From Deinandra increscens subsp. villosa (lineage: Eukaryota > Streptophyta > Magnoliopsida > Asterales > Asteraceae): 64,000 bases of DNA. Within the stretch, counting starts at the first letter, position 1. Each line of letters begins with the position of its first letter. The position numbers and the translations under genes were made by a program. The notes under the pieces were generated by a model, which saw only the letters and a program-made list of their open reading frames with translations, was not told where the DNA came from and did not search any database. Shown piece by piece: positions 1 through 11,678 of this stretch. Location of the stretch: assembly GCA_039602395.1 (NCBI GenBank), contig JBCNJP010000025.1, positions 46,457,980 through 46,521,979 of the forward strand, in the 5' to 3' direction.

Positions 1-3000
1 CTTCATACCTGGCCACCAATAGTCCCGTTTTAAGTCTTGATACATCTTAGTTGCACCAGGATGAATTGAATAGCGTGACTTATGAGCTTCGTCTAAGATC
101 TTACCACGAATCTCACCTAAAAGCGGTACCCACATTCGACCGTACCTAGTTTTGACTCCAAACTCGTTTTCTTCCAAGCTTCCTGCTTGGCCAACCATTC
201 TTTCTCTCTTGATATTCTCATCCTTAAGGGCTTCATATTGGTCCTTACGAATTTGGATAAGAAAGTCAGGAGTGATTACTAACTTATATGAGTTCACCCG
301 AAAAGAAGGAAGATTCTCCTTTCTGCTTAGAGCATCAGCCACTACGTTGGCTTTACCTGGATGATACATAATCTCACAATCATAGTCTTTAATTAACTCT
401 AACCATCTACGTTGCCTCATGTTAAGATCTTTTTGTTCAAAGAAATATTTTAAGCTCTTATGGTCAGTGTAGATAGTGCACTTAACTCCGTACAAATAGT
501 GCCTCCATATTTTGAGTGCAAACACAACGGCCGCCAACTCTAAGTCGTGAGTTGGATAGTTTGTCTCATGAGGTTTTAATTGTCTTGATGCGTATGCAAT
601 AACCTTACCCCGCTGCATCAAAACACAACCTAAGCCTTGATAAGAAGCATCAGAGTACACTACTAAATCATCAGACCCATCCGGTAAGGATAACACCGGC
701 GCCTGAGTCAATTTGGATTTTAATTCCTCAAACGCACTCTGCTGACTAGGTCCCCATACGAACTTAGTGTCCTTCTTGGTTAGCTTAGTCAGTGGCGTTG
801 CAATCCTTGAAAAATTTTGAATAAATCTACGATAATAGCCGGCAAGTCCTAAGAAACTACGAATTTCTGAAGGCGTCTTAGGTGGCTTCCAACTCATTAT
901 CGTCTCAATTTTTGCTGGATCTACAAGGATGCCATCCGCGTTTATCACATGACCAATGAACTGGACTTCCTTAAGCCAAAACGCACATTTTGAAAACTTG
1001 GCATATAGTTTTTCCTTCCTTAAGGTCTCTAGAACCTCCTTTAAATGCATCGCGTGATCCTGCTCATTCCTGGAATAAATTAAGATGTCATCTATGAACA
1101 CAATTACGAATCGGTCCAACATAGGTCGACACACTCTATTCATAAGATCCATGAAAGCTGCAGGGGCATTGGTCAACCCAAATGACATTACTAGAAATTC
1201 ATAATGACCATAACGCGTGCGGAAAGCTGTCTTTTCGATATGTTCATCCCTAATCTTAAGCTGATGATACCCTGACCTCAGATCTATCTTAGAGAACCAA
1301 CTCGCTCCTTGTAGCTGGTCGAACAAATCATCGATCCTAGGCAAAGGATATTTATTCTTAATGGTTAGCTTATTTAGATCCCTATAGTCGATGCACATTC
1401 TCATGCTTCCATCCTTCTTTTTGACAAAAAGAACTGGAGCACCCCAAGGTGATATGCTTGGTCTTATAAACCCTTTGTCAAGCAAATCTTCCAATTGTGA
1501 CATCAACTCTTTCATCTCTGATGGAGCTAACCTATAAGGTGACTTTGCTACGGGTTGGGCTCCTGGCACTAAGTCAATCCTAAACTTTATCTCTCGATCG
1601 GGAGGAATGCCGGGTAGTTCTTCTGGAAACACGTCTGGAAATTGACATACTACCGGCACATCTTTTAGCTCCTTAGTCTTTACCCTCGAATCGATAGCAT
1701 AAGCAAGGTACGCCTTGCATCCTCGTCTTATGAACTTCCGTGCCTTGATCATTGAAATGATCTCTACTGCTGAGCTATCACAATCCCCATAAATGGATAT
1801 GATTTGCCCAGTTGGCGTTCGAAGTTGAACCTTCTTTTGGTTACAGATAATTTGTGCATCGTTCTCTGCAAGCCAATCCATTCCTAACACAACATCAAAA
1901 CCTCCTAACGCCATAGGGAATAACTTAATAGGTAGTTTGTACCCTTCTATCTCTATTAGGCAGTTATCTACTACCTCAGTAATCCTAATACTTTTACCTG
2001 AGGCAATCTCGACCTCGAATGGTCTATTAGTCCTAACAGTTGGTCTGTCAATTAGCTCACAGAATTCATGCGAAACAAAACTCCTACTAGCACCAGAGTC
2101 AAATAACACAGAAGCAGGCACATTATTAACGAGAAACGTACCTGAAACTACGTCGGGTGTTATCTTGGCTTCGGTGGTAGTCAGGGTATAAGCCCTACCC
2201 TTCGCCTTTGGAGTCTCTTTCGTCTTTGGTGGTTCCGAATTCTTTATCAATTTGGGGCAGTTCGTCCTGATATGATCAGGGCTTCCACATTCGAAACACT
2301 TCCTTGGATCAGTACAACGATTGGCAAAGTGACCTTCCTTCCCGCACCTATAGCAGCTATTTGCCACTGTCCTACACTCTCCATAGTGATTCTTATTACA
2401 CTTGTTGCACAAGGGCTTGCTGCCCTTTGATCCATTCTTTTGCTTTTTGCGTTGACCCCGGTCATTCTTCTTTGAACCTTCAGCTGTTTCCATCCACTTT
2501 CTCTTAGACTCCTCTGGTCTACCTCCTGCTCCGAACATCTCACTATAGAGATTGGAACTTAGATTCACCGTTGCCTTGAACGTTCTAGGCTCAATAGCCT
2601 TAATGAATTCCCTAACTCGGCCAGGAAGGCCTTGAACGTATCGTTTCACCCTTTGAGCTTCAGGAGTGACTAACGCAGGCAACAATCTTGCCATAGCATT
2701 GAACTTGGACGTATATTCTCGATGCGTCATGTTTCCAGCTTCGAGCATCAAGAAGTCCTTCTCCAACTGATCCAGCTCTCCCCTAGGGCAGAAATCTTCA
2801 AGGATTAACTTTTTCAAGTCGTCCCACTTCATTGCAGCGATAGCTGCACTCCCTTCAGTCTGCTTAACCATTCCCCACCAGTGCAATGCTTCAGATATAA
2901 ACGAGTGAGCGGCGTACTTCACTGCTTGATCTTCTCTGCACTCACTGATCTCAATAACTGCTTCCATCTCATGAATCCATTCGAAGGTAGCTATTGCGTC

Positions 3001-3306
3001 CTTCTTGCCATCATACAAAGGGGGTTTACAACCACTGAATGTCTTGAAAGAACATCCTTTACCTCCTTGTCCTTCCTCCATATCCTCTGGGTCATTCCTA
3101 TTCCCGTTGTTATTTCCTCCACCTCCCGTCCCGTTGGTTCCACCAGCGCCTCTTTGGACTTGAGCTATTGCTTGCGCGATAATAGCCGCTACTTGTTCGC
3201 TAGTGAACGTATTAGCTTCGACGTTAGCTTCGGGCTCGGGATTTGCTCGCGTGATTCTTCTAACTATTCTACCGTCGTTGTCATTTCCACGACTTCCTCT
3301 AGCCAT
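1..3306 (-). CDS. Ty3/gypsy gag-pol polyprotein, open, truncated by window edge
   Basis: One frame runs open for 1102 codons from the ATG at 3306 to base 1 with no stop or shift on reading through. Domains in order: acidic N-terminus, retrotransposon gag capsid (about residues 80-230), cysteine knuckles near 300-350 including CYRCGKEGHFANRC and CFECGSPDHIRTNC, aspartic protease LFDSGASRSF near 400, reverse transcriptase with FIDDILIYS near 738, RNase H with YSDAS near 885 and TDHKSL near 947, then the integrase zinc region (HKSRYSIHPG near 1075). It encodes the retroelement's coat, protease, polymerase and integrase and would act in cytoplasmic particles. The start is the first ATG after the leader and opens the gag. 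The missing end should hold the integrase core and perhaps a chromodomain. It is the only uninterrupted pol in the window. Confidence 0.93.
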   Translation of the reverse strand, partial: MARGSRGNDNDGRIVRRITRANPEPEANVEANTFTSEQVAAIIAQAIAQVQRGAGGTNGTGGGGNNNGNRNDPEDMEEGQGGKGCSFKTFSGCKPPLYDGKKDAIATFEWIHEMEAVIEISECREDQAVKYAAHSFISEALHWWGMVKQTEGSAAIAAMKWDDLKKLILEDFCPRGELDQLEKDFLMLEAGNMTHREYTSKFNAMARLLPALVTPEAQRVKRYVQGLPGRVREFIKAIEPRTFKATVNLSSNLYSEMFGAGGRPEESKRKWMETAEGSKKNDRGQRKKQKNGSKGSKPLCNKCNKNHYGECRTVANSCYRCGKEGHFANRCTDPRKCFECGSPDHIRTNCPKLIKNSEPPKTKETPKAKGRAYTLTTTEAKITPDVVSGTFLVNNVPASVLFDSGASRSFVSHEFCELIDRPTVRTNRPFEVEIASGKSIRITEVVDNCLIEIEGYKLPIKLFPMALGGFDVVLGMDWLAENDAQIICNQKKVQLRTPTGQIISIYGDCDSSAVEIISMIKARKFIRRGCKAYLAYAIDSRVKTKELKDVPVVCQFPDVFPEELPGIPPDREIKFRIDLVPGAQPVAKSPYRLAPSEMKELMSQLEDLLDKGFIRPSISPWGAPVLFVKKKDGSMRMCIDYRDLNKLTIKNKYPLPRIDDLFDQLQGASWFSKIDLRSGYHQLKIRDEHIEKTAFRTRYGHYEFLVMSFGLTNAPAAFMDLMNRVCRPMLDRFVIVFIDDILIYSRNEQDHAMHLKEVLETLRKEKLYAKFSKCAFWLKEVQFIGHVINADGILVDPAKIETIMSWKPPKTPSEIRSFLGLAGYYRRFIQNFSRIATPLTKLTKKDTKFVWGPSQQSAFEELKSKLTQAPVLSLPDGSDDLVVYSDASYQGLGCVLMQRGKVIAYASRQLKPHETNYPTHDLELAAVVFALKIWRHYLYGVKCTIYTDHKSLKYFFEQKDLNMRQRRWLELIKDYDCEIMYHPGKANVVADALSRKENLPSFRVNSYKLVITPDFLIQIRKDQYEALKDENIKRERMVGQAGSLEENEFGVKTRYGRMWVPLLGEIRGKILDEAHKSRYSIHPGATKMYQDLKRDYWWPGMK

Positions 3307-3755
3307 TTCCTATATTAAGATGAGTGACATTTTAGGATTTATGTGACGTAGGGTTTCCAAGTTTTGAATACATGATAAACAGATAAGCGCAGACGTCAAT
3401 ACGTTTATTTATATATAATGTCTTCAAAACTTATCTACATCTATTCACATGCATCCTTTGTGTCCACATCCTAGCATCAATTAAACTATCTCGCACTTGG
3501 CCATATAATAACCAGTGCTTAGGGTATACTTATATAGTTAATACCAAATTGCAGTAGCTAATTGCAATTGGGTATTTTCCATACTCATATATCCTAAGTC
3601 CCTGTCCATTATATTCCTAATGCACGTTCTACCTATGGGCATAACTATCAATACTGACATTTGTCTCATCTTACTTGGCTTTCCCAGAGTCCTAGTTTAA
3701 GTCTAGACACTGCAATAGTATCTAAATCTCTTAAACCAAGGCTCTGATACCAACT
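3307..3755 (-). other. E1 leader with tRNA-iMet primer-binding site
   Basis: On the minus strand the LTR is followed by AGT and TGGTATCAGAGC (3752-3741), the usual plant primer site complementary to the initiator-Met tRNA. The remaining 430 bases up to the gag ATG show no long frame and are the untranslated leader. Confidence 0.88.
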
Positions 3756-4040
3756 TGTGACGCCCACTCCTAGACTTGGCCCTAGGAGCGGTCACGCATC
3801 GGATTTACTCATGAACACAAGGTACAACAGAGATAACTAAAGCAGCGGAAATAAAAACTTTTATTCATATGCCAAGTATTACATAGTAAGAGAGACAAAT
3901 ACAAAAGAGAAATAAACATCTCCACGCCAGTTTTCAAAAATGTCTTCTCTTGATAGCTTGACATTGTCTTGATAGTATATGCCACCTAGTTCCTGCTCAC
4001 ATCTCAGCCTTCCCTTTTCGATCCGAAGGTCCAGCCTCAT

Positions 4041-4658
4041 CTGACATACATAACTTAACAAGTCAGCTTACGCTGGTGAGTTCTAAGTTTTGGGAAAACT
4101 TTACCTTTCGAAGGCACTTAGGTTTGTCAAACACATTTCTGCAATTAGACAATCAAACACAAAGCATATAGCACATATATTCACATATTCTAACCTTGTG
4201 AATAAACTAACCTTCTGTTGCTTTGTTATCCTTGTCTCATATTAAATTTTATCTTAGGGAAATAGTGTTTCTACTTGCTTTACGAACACATCGTGTAGCA
4301 ATGGTCCCTTTAGTTTTGACACTATATATAGCTTTGACGCTATCTGGCTTTGACGCCACTTTAGCTTTGACGCTTTCTGGCTTTGACGCCGCTTGGTTTT
4401 GACACCATTGGGACAACACTATTTAACTTCTTGTTTCAGAAGCCCCTTACCCACCAATATTTTCTCGATTACCATCATTAATCTATTCTACTAGAAATAT
4501 CGAAATGGCAATTTATCTTCCTCTAATCATCACCATACAATCAATACATATAACATGCAATTATATCAATTGAGAGTATTTTCACAGAACGTTATGTATA
4601 TCAGCCCAAAATGGTTTAAAACATTTAAACAATTTAAAAGAGGGCTAATAGAACTCAC
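4041..4658 (-). other. Putative LTR intron, E1
   Basis: The sense strand gives donor CTAAG|GTGAGTTCTA at 4658 and acceptor ATGTATGTCAG at 4041. A CTGAC branch-like site lies about 22 nt before the AG. TAGAACTCACC near 4083-4073 is an exact 11-nt complement of the donor GGTGAGTTCTA. The same layout recurs in the other long LTRs of the window. No RNA evidence is available. Confidence 0.5.
4309..4405. repeat. TTTGACGC word array in E1 LTR intron
   Basis: About six copies of a GCTTTGACGC-like word (variants with GTTTTGACAC) spaced 15-21 bp apart, inside the putative LTR intron. In the sense direction the word reads GCGTCAAAGC. Confidence 0.75.
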
Positions 4659-5707
4659 CTTAGCTTTGCGAAGCTATTATTCTTGGGTTAAGTTCTCGTG
4701 AATCAGTTTCTTAATTCCTTTAACGTAATGTCCCTATCAAGACATCCTAAAGGTTACAATTCACATTTAGGACTTACCCCATTATCCCAAAACCCAACTC
4801 ATTATTGGTTAATATTCTTAATAGTCAAAATGACCATTTTGCCCCTTTTACATATTTTGTTATATATCTTTCAAGTCTTTGCTCCTTAATGTTTACCGCT
4901 CGTGTTTCCTCATGACCGATCATTTAGCGGAATTACTATGAGGAATAGTCACGGGGTTTGGAATTTGGTGACGATCGTTACCGGCCGTGTAGGCGTCATT
5001 GACGACCATGAGGCGGAATTACTACAATCGTTACACCGAGTAATTTAATTATAAATTACCAAAATTTGAACTCATACATGTTTAATATATATGTAAACAT
5101 GTTACCATACCAAAATTCAAGTCCTTATACCTTCCGGATTATTTTATATTAAATATCCATATTCCGAAACCCTAATTACCCATTTTTCTCGTTTCTATAG
5201 CAAAACTCATTTTTATACAGAACCATCTTAGGGTATTATCTATTATGACATTTTATAATATCCCTTAAAATGGCAAGGCTTAATTCAAAACCGTTTACTC
5301 GATTTGGGCAAAACATCATCATGAAAACCCTAATCTTGACCCATTTCCAAAACTCATACCAAACCTTCACCAATTCTGAAATAAACTTAGGGCTTTCTTA
5401 AAATACATCAAATTAGGATTACCTACCAAAATTCAGAGCTTAATTCCCATCCGATCATCCAATTTTACCCAAACAAGCTCAAGAACCCTAATTTGAGCAT
5501 AGTTTTAAAAGTCATACTTAGAGATTGATTTAGCCAAATCTGAAAGAGGTTATTTTAGATCTTACCTAATGATGCTTGACTGCAGAAATTCGGATCTTAA
5601 CTCTTCACCGTTTGAGAGAATTTGATCGATGAAGCTTCTGCGTTTTCTAGGGTTTTTAGAGGGAGAAAAGGGGTGAATTAGTGATGAATTCGTGATGTTA
5701 AGGGCTG

Positions 5708-5715
5708 TATTTATA
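5708..5715 (-). promoter_or_regulatory. E1 LTR TATA box
   Basis: TATAAATA on the minus strand within CTATAAATACAG. A start about 30 bases further (near 5680) would be followed by a pyrimidine-rich leader with AAAACCCTAG, typical of plant 5' leaders. Confidence 0.6.
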
Positions 5716-6069
5716 GCCTATGAGCTCGTCCCAGACCCCTCCACGTGTTCATGGTGACTAAGCCTTCAAAAACGACGCGTATACGAAGAAAATCGGGCTG
5801 CAAAGCATGAAACGTGGAAGAAAAACGACCACAAACACGTTTCTGCACCTGATGGGCTTCGCGTATCGCGCCACCTGGGAGGGCCTCCCTCGCGTACCGC
5901 CTGGCAAGTATGGGATAATGACAGTTTTGGTCCCTGTACTTTTTATTTGCATTTCAGCCCCCTAACTTCTACCAAACTGTTATTTTATGCACCGAACTCT
6001 TATAAAACATGATTAATAAAGTTTCTAAGGCTCGGGACACCCTCGATGATATACATATACATACGTATA

Positions 6070-6108
<39 letters not shown>

Positions 6109-7094
6109 TTTGATATTTTACGTTCTAGCCCCTCAAACTTTCCAATACTTATCATTTCATGTTATGGGTCACATTAGGATATATTTTTACTATATTCTAA
6201 GCCTTAACATGTATATAATAGTTATAGATACGTATAATATCCTTATACGTTGATATCTTTATATAAATTACACTTTTAACCCTTCTACTTTTCCATTAGC
6301 TACTAACACACGTATTCACATGTATATATCTATCAATTCACACATATATCATCATGTTATTTGTATAAACATATATTTATCTCATATTTTACTTTCTTTA
6401 CCCATTAACTCATCCGTTTATACAAATTTCATCATTTTGGCCACTAAACACGTATTTCTAACACATGCGATTTATCTAATGCATAGTTTACCATTTTTAT
6501 CAATCAAACTTACGTATTGATAATATAAACACGTATTTACTTAAATATATCATGTACCTTTGAAATTGGGGTGTTACATCTTTCATCTACTCTATTCATG
6601 AGTCAGATACGTAAGCCAATGTACCATCATTTCCCAATGATCAATATCCCACAATGTTATATATTTGGCATGAATTCACCTTCCTTCATTATATATTTGG
6701 CATGTATTCACTTTCTCCCCATAACATGCATATTCTCAATTACTCCCCTTACTTACAATTCTCCCCCTTAAAATGAAAACTCTATTTTTGGATTTTCATT
6801 TTACAAAAAAACGAGACTCTATTTTTGGGTTTTTGAGAAAAACATGTAAGCAAAGAAACTTGATCTATCAACACGGATATTTTTCAGTTTTAGAATTCAG
6901 AATTTGCAGATTAGAAAGATGTATCATGAAATTTAATTAAACAGAATACTCCTCCATCAACAACTTTGCAATCATCGATAGGTCTTCTAGAAGTACCTGC
7001 ACACTGGTTAAACTAACTAGTCCAATAATGACCCGAAGCGAATTGCTTCTGGTCGACCAGTGTCCTTGTTTTGTTTAGAAACCACTTTAGGTTT

Positions 7095-10000
7095 CTATTG
7101 TTGTTGTTTTGGTAATTCAGTTTTTGATGAAACAATCACAAGTGACTGTGATGGAGAACCTACATTTTGAACCTTGGAAAACATTGGAACAAAACGTTTT
7201 TGTTTATGAAAGAATGTAGGTTTAATTTCATCAAAAACTCTGCCTTGTTCATCAAAGAACTTTGGTGTGGCAGGTTTACCAAAAACTGATTTCTTGTGAA
7301 ATCTTTGGGGTGAATCAGCAGGTGATGGACAATCTTTTGCCATATGCCCTGGACGACGGCAAATATAACAGATTCTTGTCGTTTTGTCCCATCTTTGATG
7401 TACCTGCGAAGAACACACATGAATATCTCGAACATGATCAGAATGAGAATCATATACCTGATGTCTGTGATCATGTACCCATTTGGATGTAGGCTTCGAG
7501 ATTGAGAACTGTCAGAAGAAATGGTTGCTTTCACAAAGACCTCAGCAATCTTCCGAGCATCAACACAATAAAGTGGAAATTCTTTGTCAGAAAATAATTG
7601 ATCCGAACCCTTAAGTTTGTAAAACCGCTCGGGTTGAATTTTATCAGCTTGAAAAACTTCCTTCTTCACTTGTTTCATCTTCAATTTCTTCAAATCATGA
7701 GATGATGAGGCTGGAACCTTTTCAGCTTTGTTTTTCATCTTGTGAAAACCCAATCCTTCATGCTTTCCAGAAATTTTCTCCACAGGTGAACCATGACCAT
7801 GCTTCGCTAATCGAGAAAATTCAGCTTTTACTTCAGTGACATTCTTTTGATCATAAAAAATCTTTTCATCAAACTCAGGTTGAGACAGAATCTTGTCACT
7901 AGAAGTAGCCTACTTATCATTATCAGTAGACGATGATCCAGATACAAACTTTGATGCAGGAGAAACTTCGGATTTCTTTTCCTTCTTTTTCTTATTCTTC
8001 CTGGTCTTCTTCTTTGGCACAACTTTCTCATCCTCAACAGTAGATGACGAAACCTTAGAATAATCAAATTCGTCAACTTGTTCCTTCACTTCTTTGACAG
8101 CTTCTTTGATATGAGCAGGGAGTGATGCAGTCTTATCAAACATTTTCTCAAAATTCGCATCATTAGCTAAGAAGCTTGTGAAGACTTGAGAATCTGACAC
8201 ATTATTGAGTAATCGGTTAGCATCAAGAACTTGAACTTTCAAATCAGAAATATCTGTTGAGCCTCAGCAAATTCCTTTTCTTTAGCAATCAATCGCTTTG
8301 CGACTTTGTGAGTTTCAAATTTTTGCAGACGGAGATTATCAAGTCCTTCATGTAACTCCTTTTTCAATTTATCCTCGTTTCTCTTTTGAATCTCTAAATT
8401 TGCAGCTTGAACTTTATTAACACGAACTAACTCCCGCTTCTCATCTAACAATTTTTCCATGTCAACTTGATACGCTTCAATCTTAGCATTTGATTCTTCA
8501 ACATTCTTTGTAAGCAAATCAAGTTTGACCTTTGATTTATCAAACAAATTCTGAAAATCAGCAGCTGTATCTTCAGCTTCATCCTTCCATTTCTTGACAT
8601 CTTTTACCAACTCATCCCGTTCTCCACAAATCTTAGCCTTTGAAATTTCAACACTCTTCTTATCTTGCTTCAAAACTTCCAAAACCTCATTCAATGTTTG
8701 GATTTCCATGGTCAAATACTCATTCTTTAACGTCAACTCCTTGTCATGATCTTTAGAATTCTTCAACTCTGAATTAATTGCCTCAGACAGTTGTTGAACT
8801 TTATTCATCAATAAAGCATTTTCTTTCATCAGACTCTCCAAGTTTTCAGCAGATTCATAAGAACTTGGAATTGAACTAGTATCGGAACTAGTTTCTGAAC
8901 AAAAATCTTCTTGTTGATCATGAGTAACTATCAAAGCAGATGAATCATACCCAAACTGTTAACCCCAATCATATACACCATCATTTTGAGCCATCAAAAT
9001 TGTGGTCTTGCTTGTGTTACTAGTAGATGGTTGAGTAAAACCAGGCTTTGGTGATAGAGGAACACCAGACTTATTTGCATGTGCCTGATGACAATCTTTA
9101 GCAAAATGTCCAAGTTGTGAACATTTGTAACACTTTAATTTGGACTTGTCAAAACCCAATTTATCACCAGAAATATTCCTTCCATGTTTTTTAAAAAATC
9201 TTTTAGATCTTTGACACAACATAGCATATTGCCAAGATACATCCAATTCAGTTAGTTGATCATCATCAAGAGCATCAAGATCCTCACTAGTTAACTTTGC
9301 ATCAGCAACATTTTTGAGAATCAAACCAAAAGATGATGAAATCAATGCAGAAATCATTTTGGCACAATCATCTATTGATTCAGCTGAAAAAGCATTTTGA
9401 CTTGAAAAATTTGGAATTGTGAAATTGCAACCCCTTGAAGAATTATTATCAGAATTTCCTGAAACTCCAGCTATAAAAGCAACACTTGGTGCGGTAAACA
9501 GATTTGGTTTAGACTTTGCACTTATGCTTGCACTATTCTCACCATGATACAGTTCAGGATTCTGCAAAGTAGCAGTTGATTTCTTTGAGTTTAACATTTC
9601 CATTTCACGAGCATGAAGTTTTCCAGTAAGCTCGTGAAATGTCATGGTAGAATAATCCTTGTCATGAGTGAGCAATAAAACATAATTCTCCCACTTTTCA
9701 GGTAATGCTTCCATGATCTTTTCCTTTAAATCCGCATCAGACTTCTCAATTCCAACAACCTTCAATTCACTAATCAAATGTGAAAATCTTGAAACTAGAG
9801 CAGTGATGTTTTCATTGTCATAATTCTGAAAATTATCAAATTCTTTGTTCAAGACTTTCTTTCGACTCTTCTTATAATCAGCATTTCCTTCACATCTTGC
9901 GGATAAAGCATCCCACAATTGCTTAGATTTCTTGCAAGTGCTAAATTGATGAAGCAATTCAGTAGGTAAAGCCATAGTAAGATAACCATAAACTTTCTTT

Positions 10001-10272
10001 TCAAGCTCATAACTTTTTCTTTCAGTACCATCGAAATCTTGAATTTCTTTAAGATCTCCATCTTCCATTGGTCGTTCGTACAACGTTCGAATTGGAATCC
10101 ATAAATCAATATCATTTGTGCTAATATAAGCAGAAAATCGTGTCTTCCAATTTTGATAATCTTCCAGCTTCAATAATTTGGGAACTTTCTGGCTTGTTCC
10201 AATTTCATTATCAAAATTCAGCATGGTTTGCATGGCACTTTGCATTGCAGCAAACGCGTGAAATTCCGACAT
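7095..10272 (-). pseudogene. copia-type gag (UBN2, two CCHC knuckles), decayed
   Basis: The start is set at the ATG at 10272 (MSEFHAF), which E10 shares; the ATG at 10332 lies in the repetitive leader. Order: UBN2-like capsid to about residue 240, knuckle CYKCSQLGHFAKDC near residue 381, a long Lys/Glu-rich coiled coil (8900-8270), a Lys-rich basic patch near 8000, and a second knuckle CYICRRPGHMAKDC near 7350. Breaks seen against E10: CAA to TAA near 8957, a one-base loss near 8245, a TAG near 7912, and a further shift before the second knuckle. It would have formed the virus-like particle shell. No pol follows. Confidence 0.88.
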
Positions 10273-10295
10273 CGTTCGAAAAATTAAGATTCTGC

Positions 10296-10545
10296 CGGCC
10301 GAACTCTCTCCGAACTTATTACTAAGCTCCAAACTCTGTCCGAACCTAAGACAAACCTCTGAACTTGCTCCTAGTCAAAATCAAGAGACCGAACTCCTAA
10401 GAGACTCCGATCTAGCACCGAACTACCTCCGAACCTTGATTTAACTCCGAACCTTGTCCGAACTAGTGACCGAACACAGAAAATCAGAACTTTGACCGAA
10501 TTAACACCGAACTCTCACCGAAGATGGACCGAACTTCAAGTTCGG
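10296..10545. repeat. CCGAAC-rich gag leader of E2
   Basis: Eleven exact CCGAAC words plus several one-base variants lie in about 240 bases just upstream of the gag start. The sense strand reads GTTCGG. The E10 leader has the same number in the same place. The word also builds the palindromes beside the TATA box in the LTR. Confidence 0.85.
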
Positions 10546-10793
10546 AGCAGTTACTCCAAACTTGATCAGACAACTCCGGACTTCGAACTCATTTTTCCAA
10601 AACGCGCGAAAATGGACGGATTTTGACAAAACTCGATACTGTGACTCAGAAAAACTGATAGAAAATGATTTAGGAACAATTTTGACACCAACACTCGATA
10701 GAATTGATGAACAACACGAAAACAAACTCGAGAAACTTAAAAAATGCTTCAAAAATCCAAATATAGCAACCACAAATCAGTAGAGTGAACCAG

Positions 10794-10808
10794 AATGCTC
10801 TGATACCA
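10794..10808 (-). other. E2 primer-binding site
   Basis: TGGTATCAGAGCATT on the minus strand, two bases after the LTR end, complementary to the initiator-Met tRNA 3' end. Confidence 0.85.
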
Positions 10809-10810
10809 CT

Positions 10811-11148
10811 TGAAAATGTGTGAGCATCGGATCGTCTACTCGATCTAGCTAATCGGACATTGAAACGTAATTAACCGATTGTTTTATTGATCAAAATGAA
10901 CAATTACAATCAGTGAAACACTCAGAAACACAACACAGAGAAACACCTTGAAAACACACACTTAAGAAATCTCACCCGCTCAGAAGTCTACAATTACAAA
11001 GACCAATCACCTATATATACCCGCTGGTCCGAGCTTCGCCCGAACCTCAGGTTCGGCCAGTCCGAACTTCAGGTTCGGACCTAGTTCGACCAGACCTAGA
11101 TTGACATGATCTTGATCTTGTTTGATAGTTCACACGACACACATATCA
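10811..11148 (-). repeat. E2 5' LTR
   Basis: It aligns along its length with the E10 LTRs. The inner end is TGAAAATG on the plus strand at 10811. The outer end stops near ACACATATCA; the last ten or so bases found in E10 (GGTATCAACA) are missing or changed. Confidence 0.85.
11012..11078 (-). promoter_or_regulatory. E2 LTR promoter: TATA box and CCGAAC palindromes
   Basis: TATATATA at 11012-11019 on the minus strand. Just upstream in the sense direction are two dyads, CCGAACCTCAGGTTCGG (11040-11056) and a near copy (11062-11078), starting 22 bp apart. The spacing and place suggest activator or repressor sites; the factor is unknown. Confidence 0.6.
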
Positions 11149-11678
11149 ATTATTTAGTCATACTTACCTAATTACTCCACACAACTGAATTAAAATAAAC
11201 ATAATATAAAGGGAATTCAAAATGTTACAGAAATATTTTCAGAGAGAAGAGAAATTTCATAATGTTGTCCATCAAATGAAGGTTCACTGCCAGTGACCAA
11301 AAATAAACAAAGGCATGCCCTAAATTGTAAATTGACATGTATGAATCAATAAACAAAACAAACACACATACGGCGGCCATTGACAACCAAAGAGTCATCG
11401 TCGGCCACCAAACAACAATAGTAGAGATCGATGAGTGCCAGGCTAACCGTTACTAGTGATTCTCTCCGCCCCAACATTCTGATACGTTTGTTGTTGTATC
11501 ACACAAAGACTACCATCGACAACCAATAGCCACCATCGACCAACAAAGGGCGGTCGCAGTAGAGAGAGAAAATATCTCATGTAGAAGAGAGTAGAAATAA
11601 GAGGAACTGAACGTGCATAAGAGAAGTAAAACAAATCCGATGAAGAGTGAGCAACTCTCTCTCTCTCTCTCTCTTGTG
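11149..11678. other. Unassigned sequence between E2 and an LTR remnant
   Basis: AT-rich sequence ending in a CT microsatellite (about 11656-11674). The short frames here have no recognisable motif. It may be an older repeat or host intergenic DNA. Confidence 0.4.

Larger units (their letters stand above)
1..6578 (-). mobile_element. E1: Ty3/gypsy LTR retrotransposon, 5' half
   Basis: Read on the minus strand it has a 5' LTR (6578 to 3756), a tRNA-iMet primer site, a leader and an open gag-pol frame that leaves the window in integrase. The LTR starts TGTAACACCCC and ends GTCACA. Sequence from 6579 on matches the uninterrupted copia E10 from 57239 on, so E1 landed inside E2. The bases next to the LTR start read TCTTT, against CCTTT in E10; the other target copy lies outside the window. 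Confidence 0.93.
3756..6578 (-). repeat. E1 5' LTR, 2.8 kb
   Basis: Bounded by TG at 6578 and CA at 3756, next to the primer site. It holds a TATA box (5708-5715), an AAACCCTA telo-box-like stretch just downstream, an intron-like module (4041-4658), a repeated TTTGACGC word (4309-4405) and an AT microsatellite (about 6074-6106). Stretches around 4060-4090 and 4650 match the E5 LTRs, so the two families are related. Short ORFs inside are not credible genes. Confidence 0.9.
6579..11148 (-). mobile_element. E2: copia-type LTR element, 5' part, interrupted by E1
   Basis: On the minus strand: 5' LTR (11148-10811), primer site, a CCGAAC-rich leader, a decayed gag, then about 500 bases of noncoding sequence cut by E1 at 6578/6579. 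It is collinear with E10, including the point where coding sequence stops after the second zinc knuckle. No protease, integrase or reverse transcriptase motif is visible. The 3' end lies outside the window. Confidence 0.88.

Noticed and set aside
2881..3318. Plus-strand ORF of 145 codons
   Set aside because: It is antisense to the open E1 gag frame.
7262..7492. Plus-strand 76-codon ORF
   Set aside because: It is antisense to the E2 gag knuckle region.
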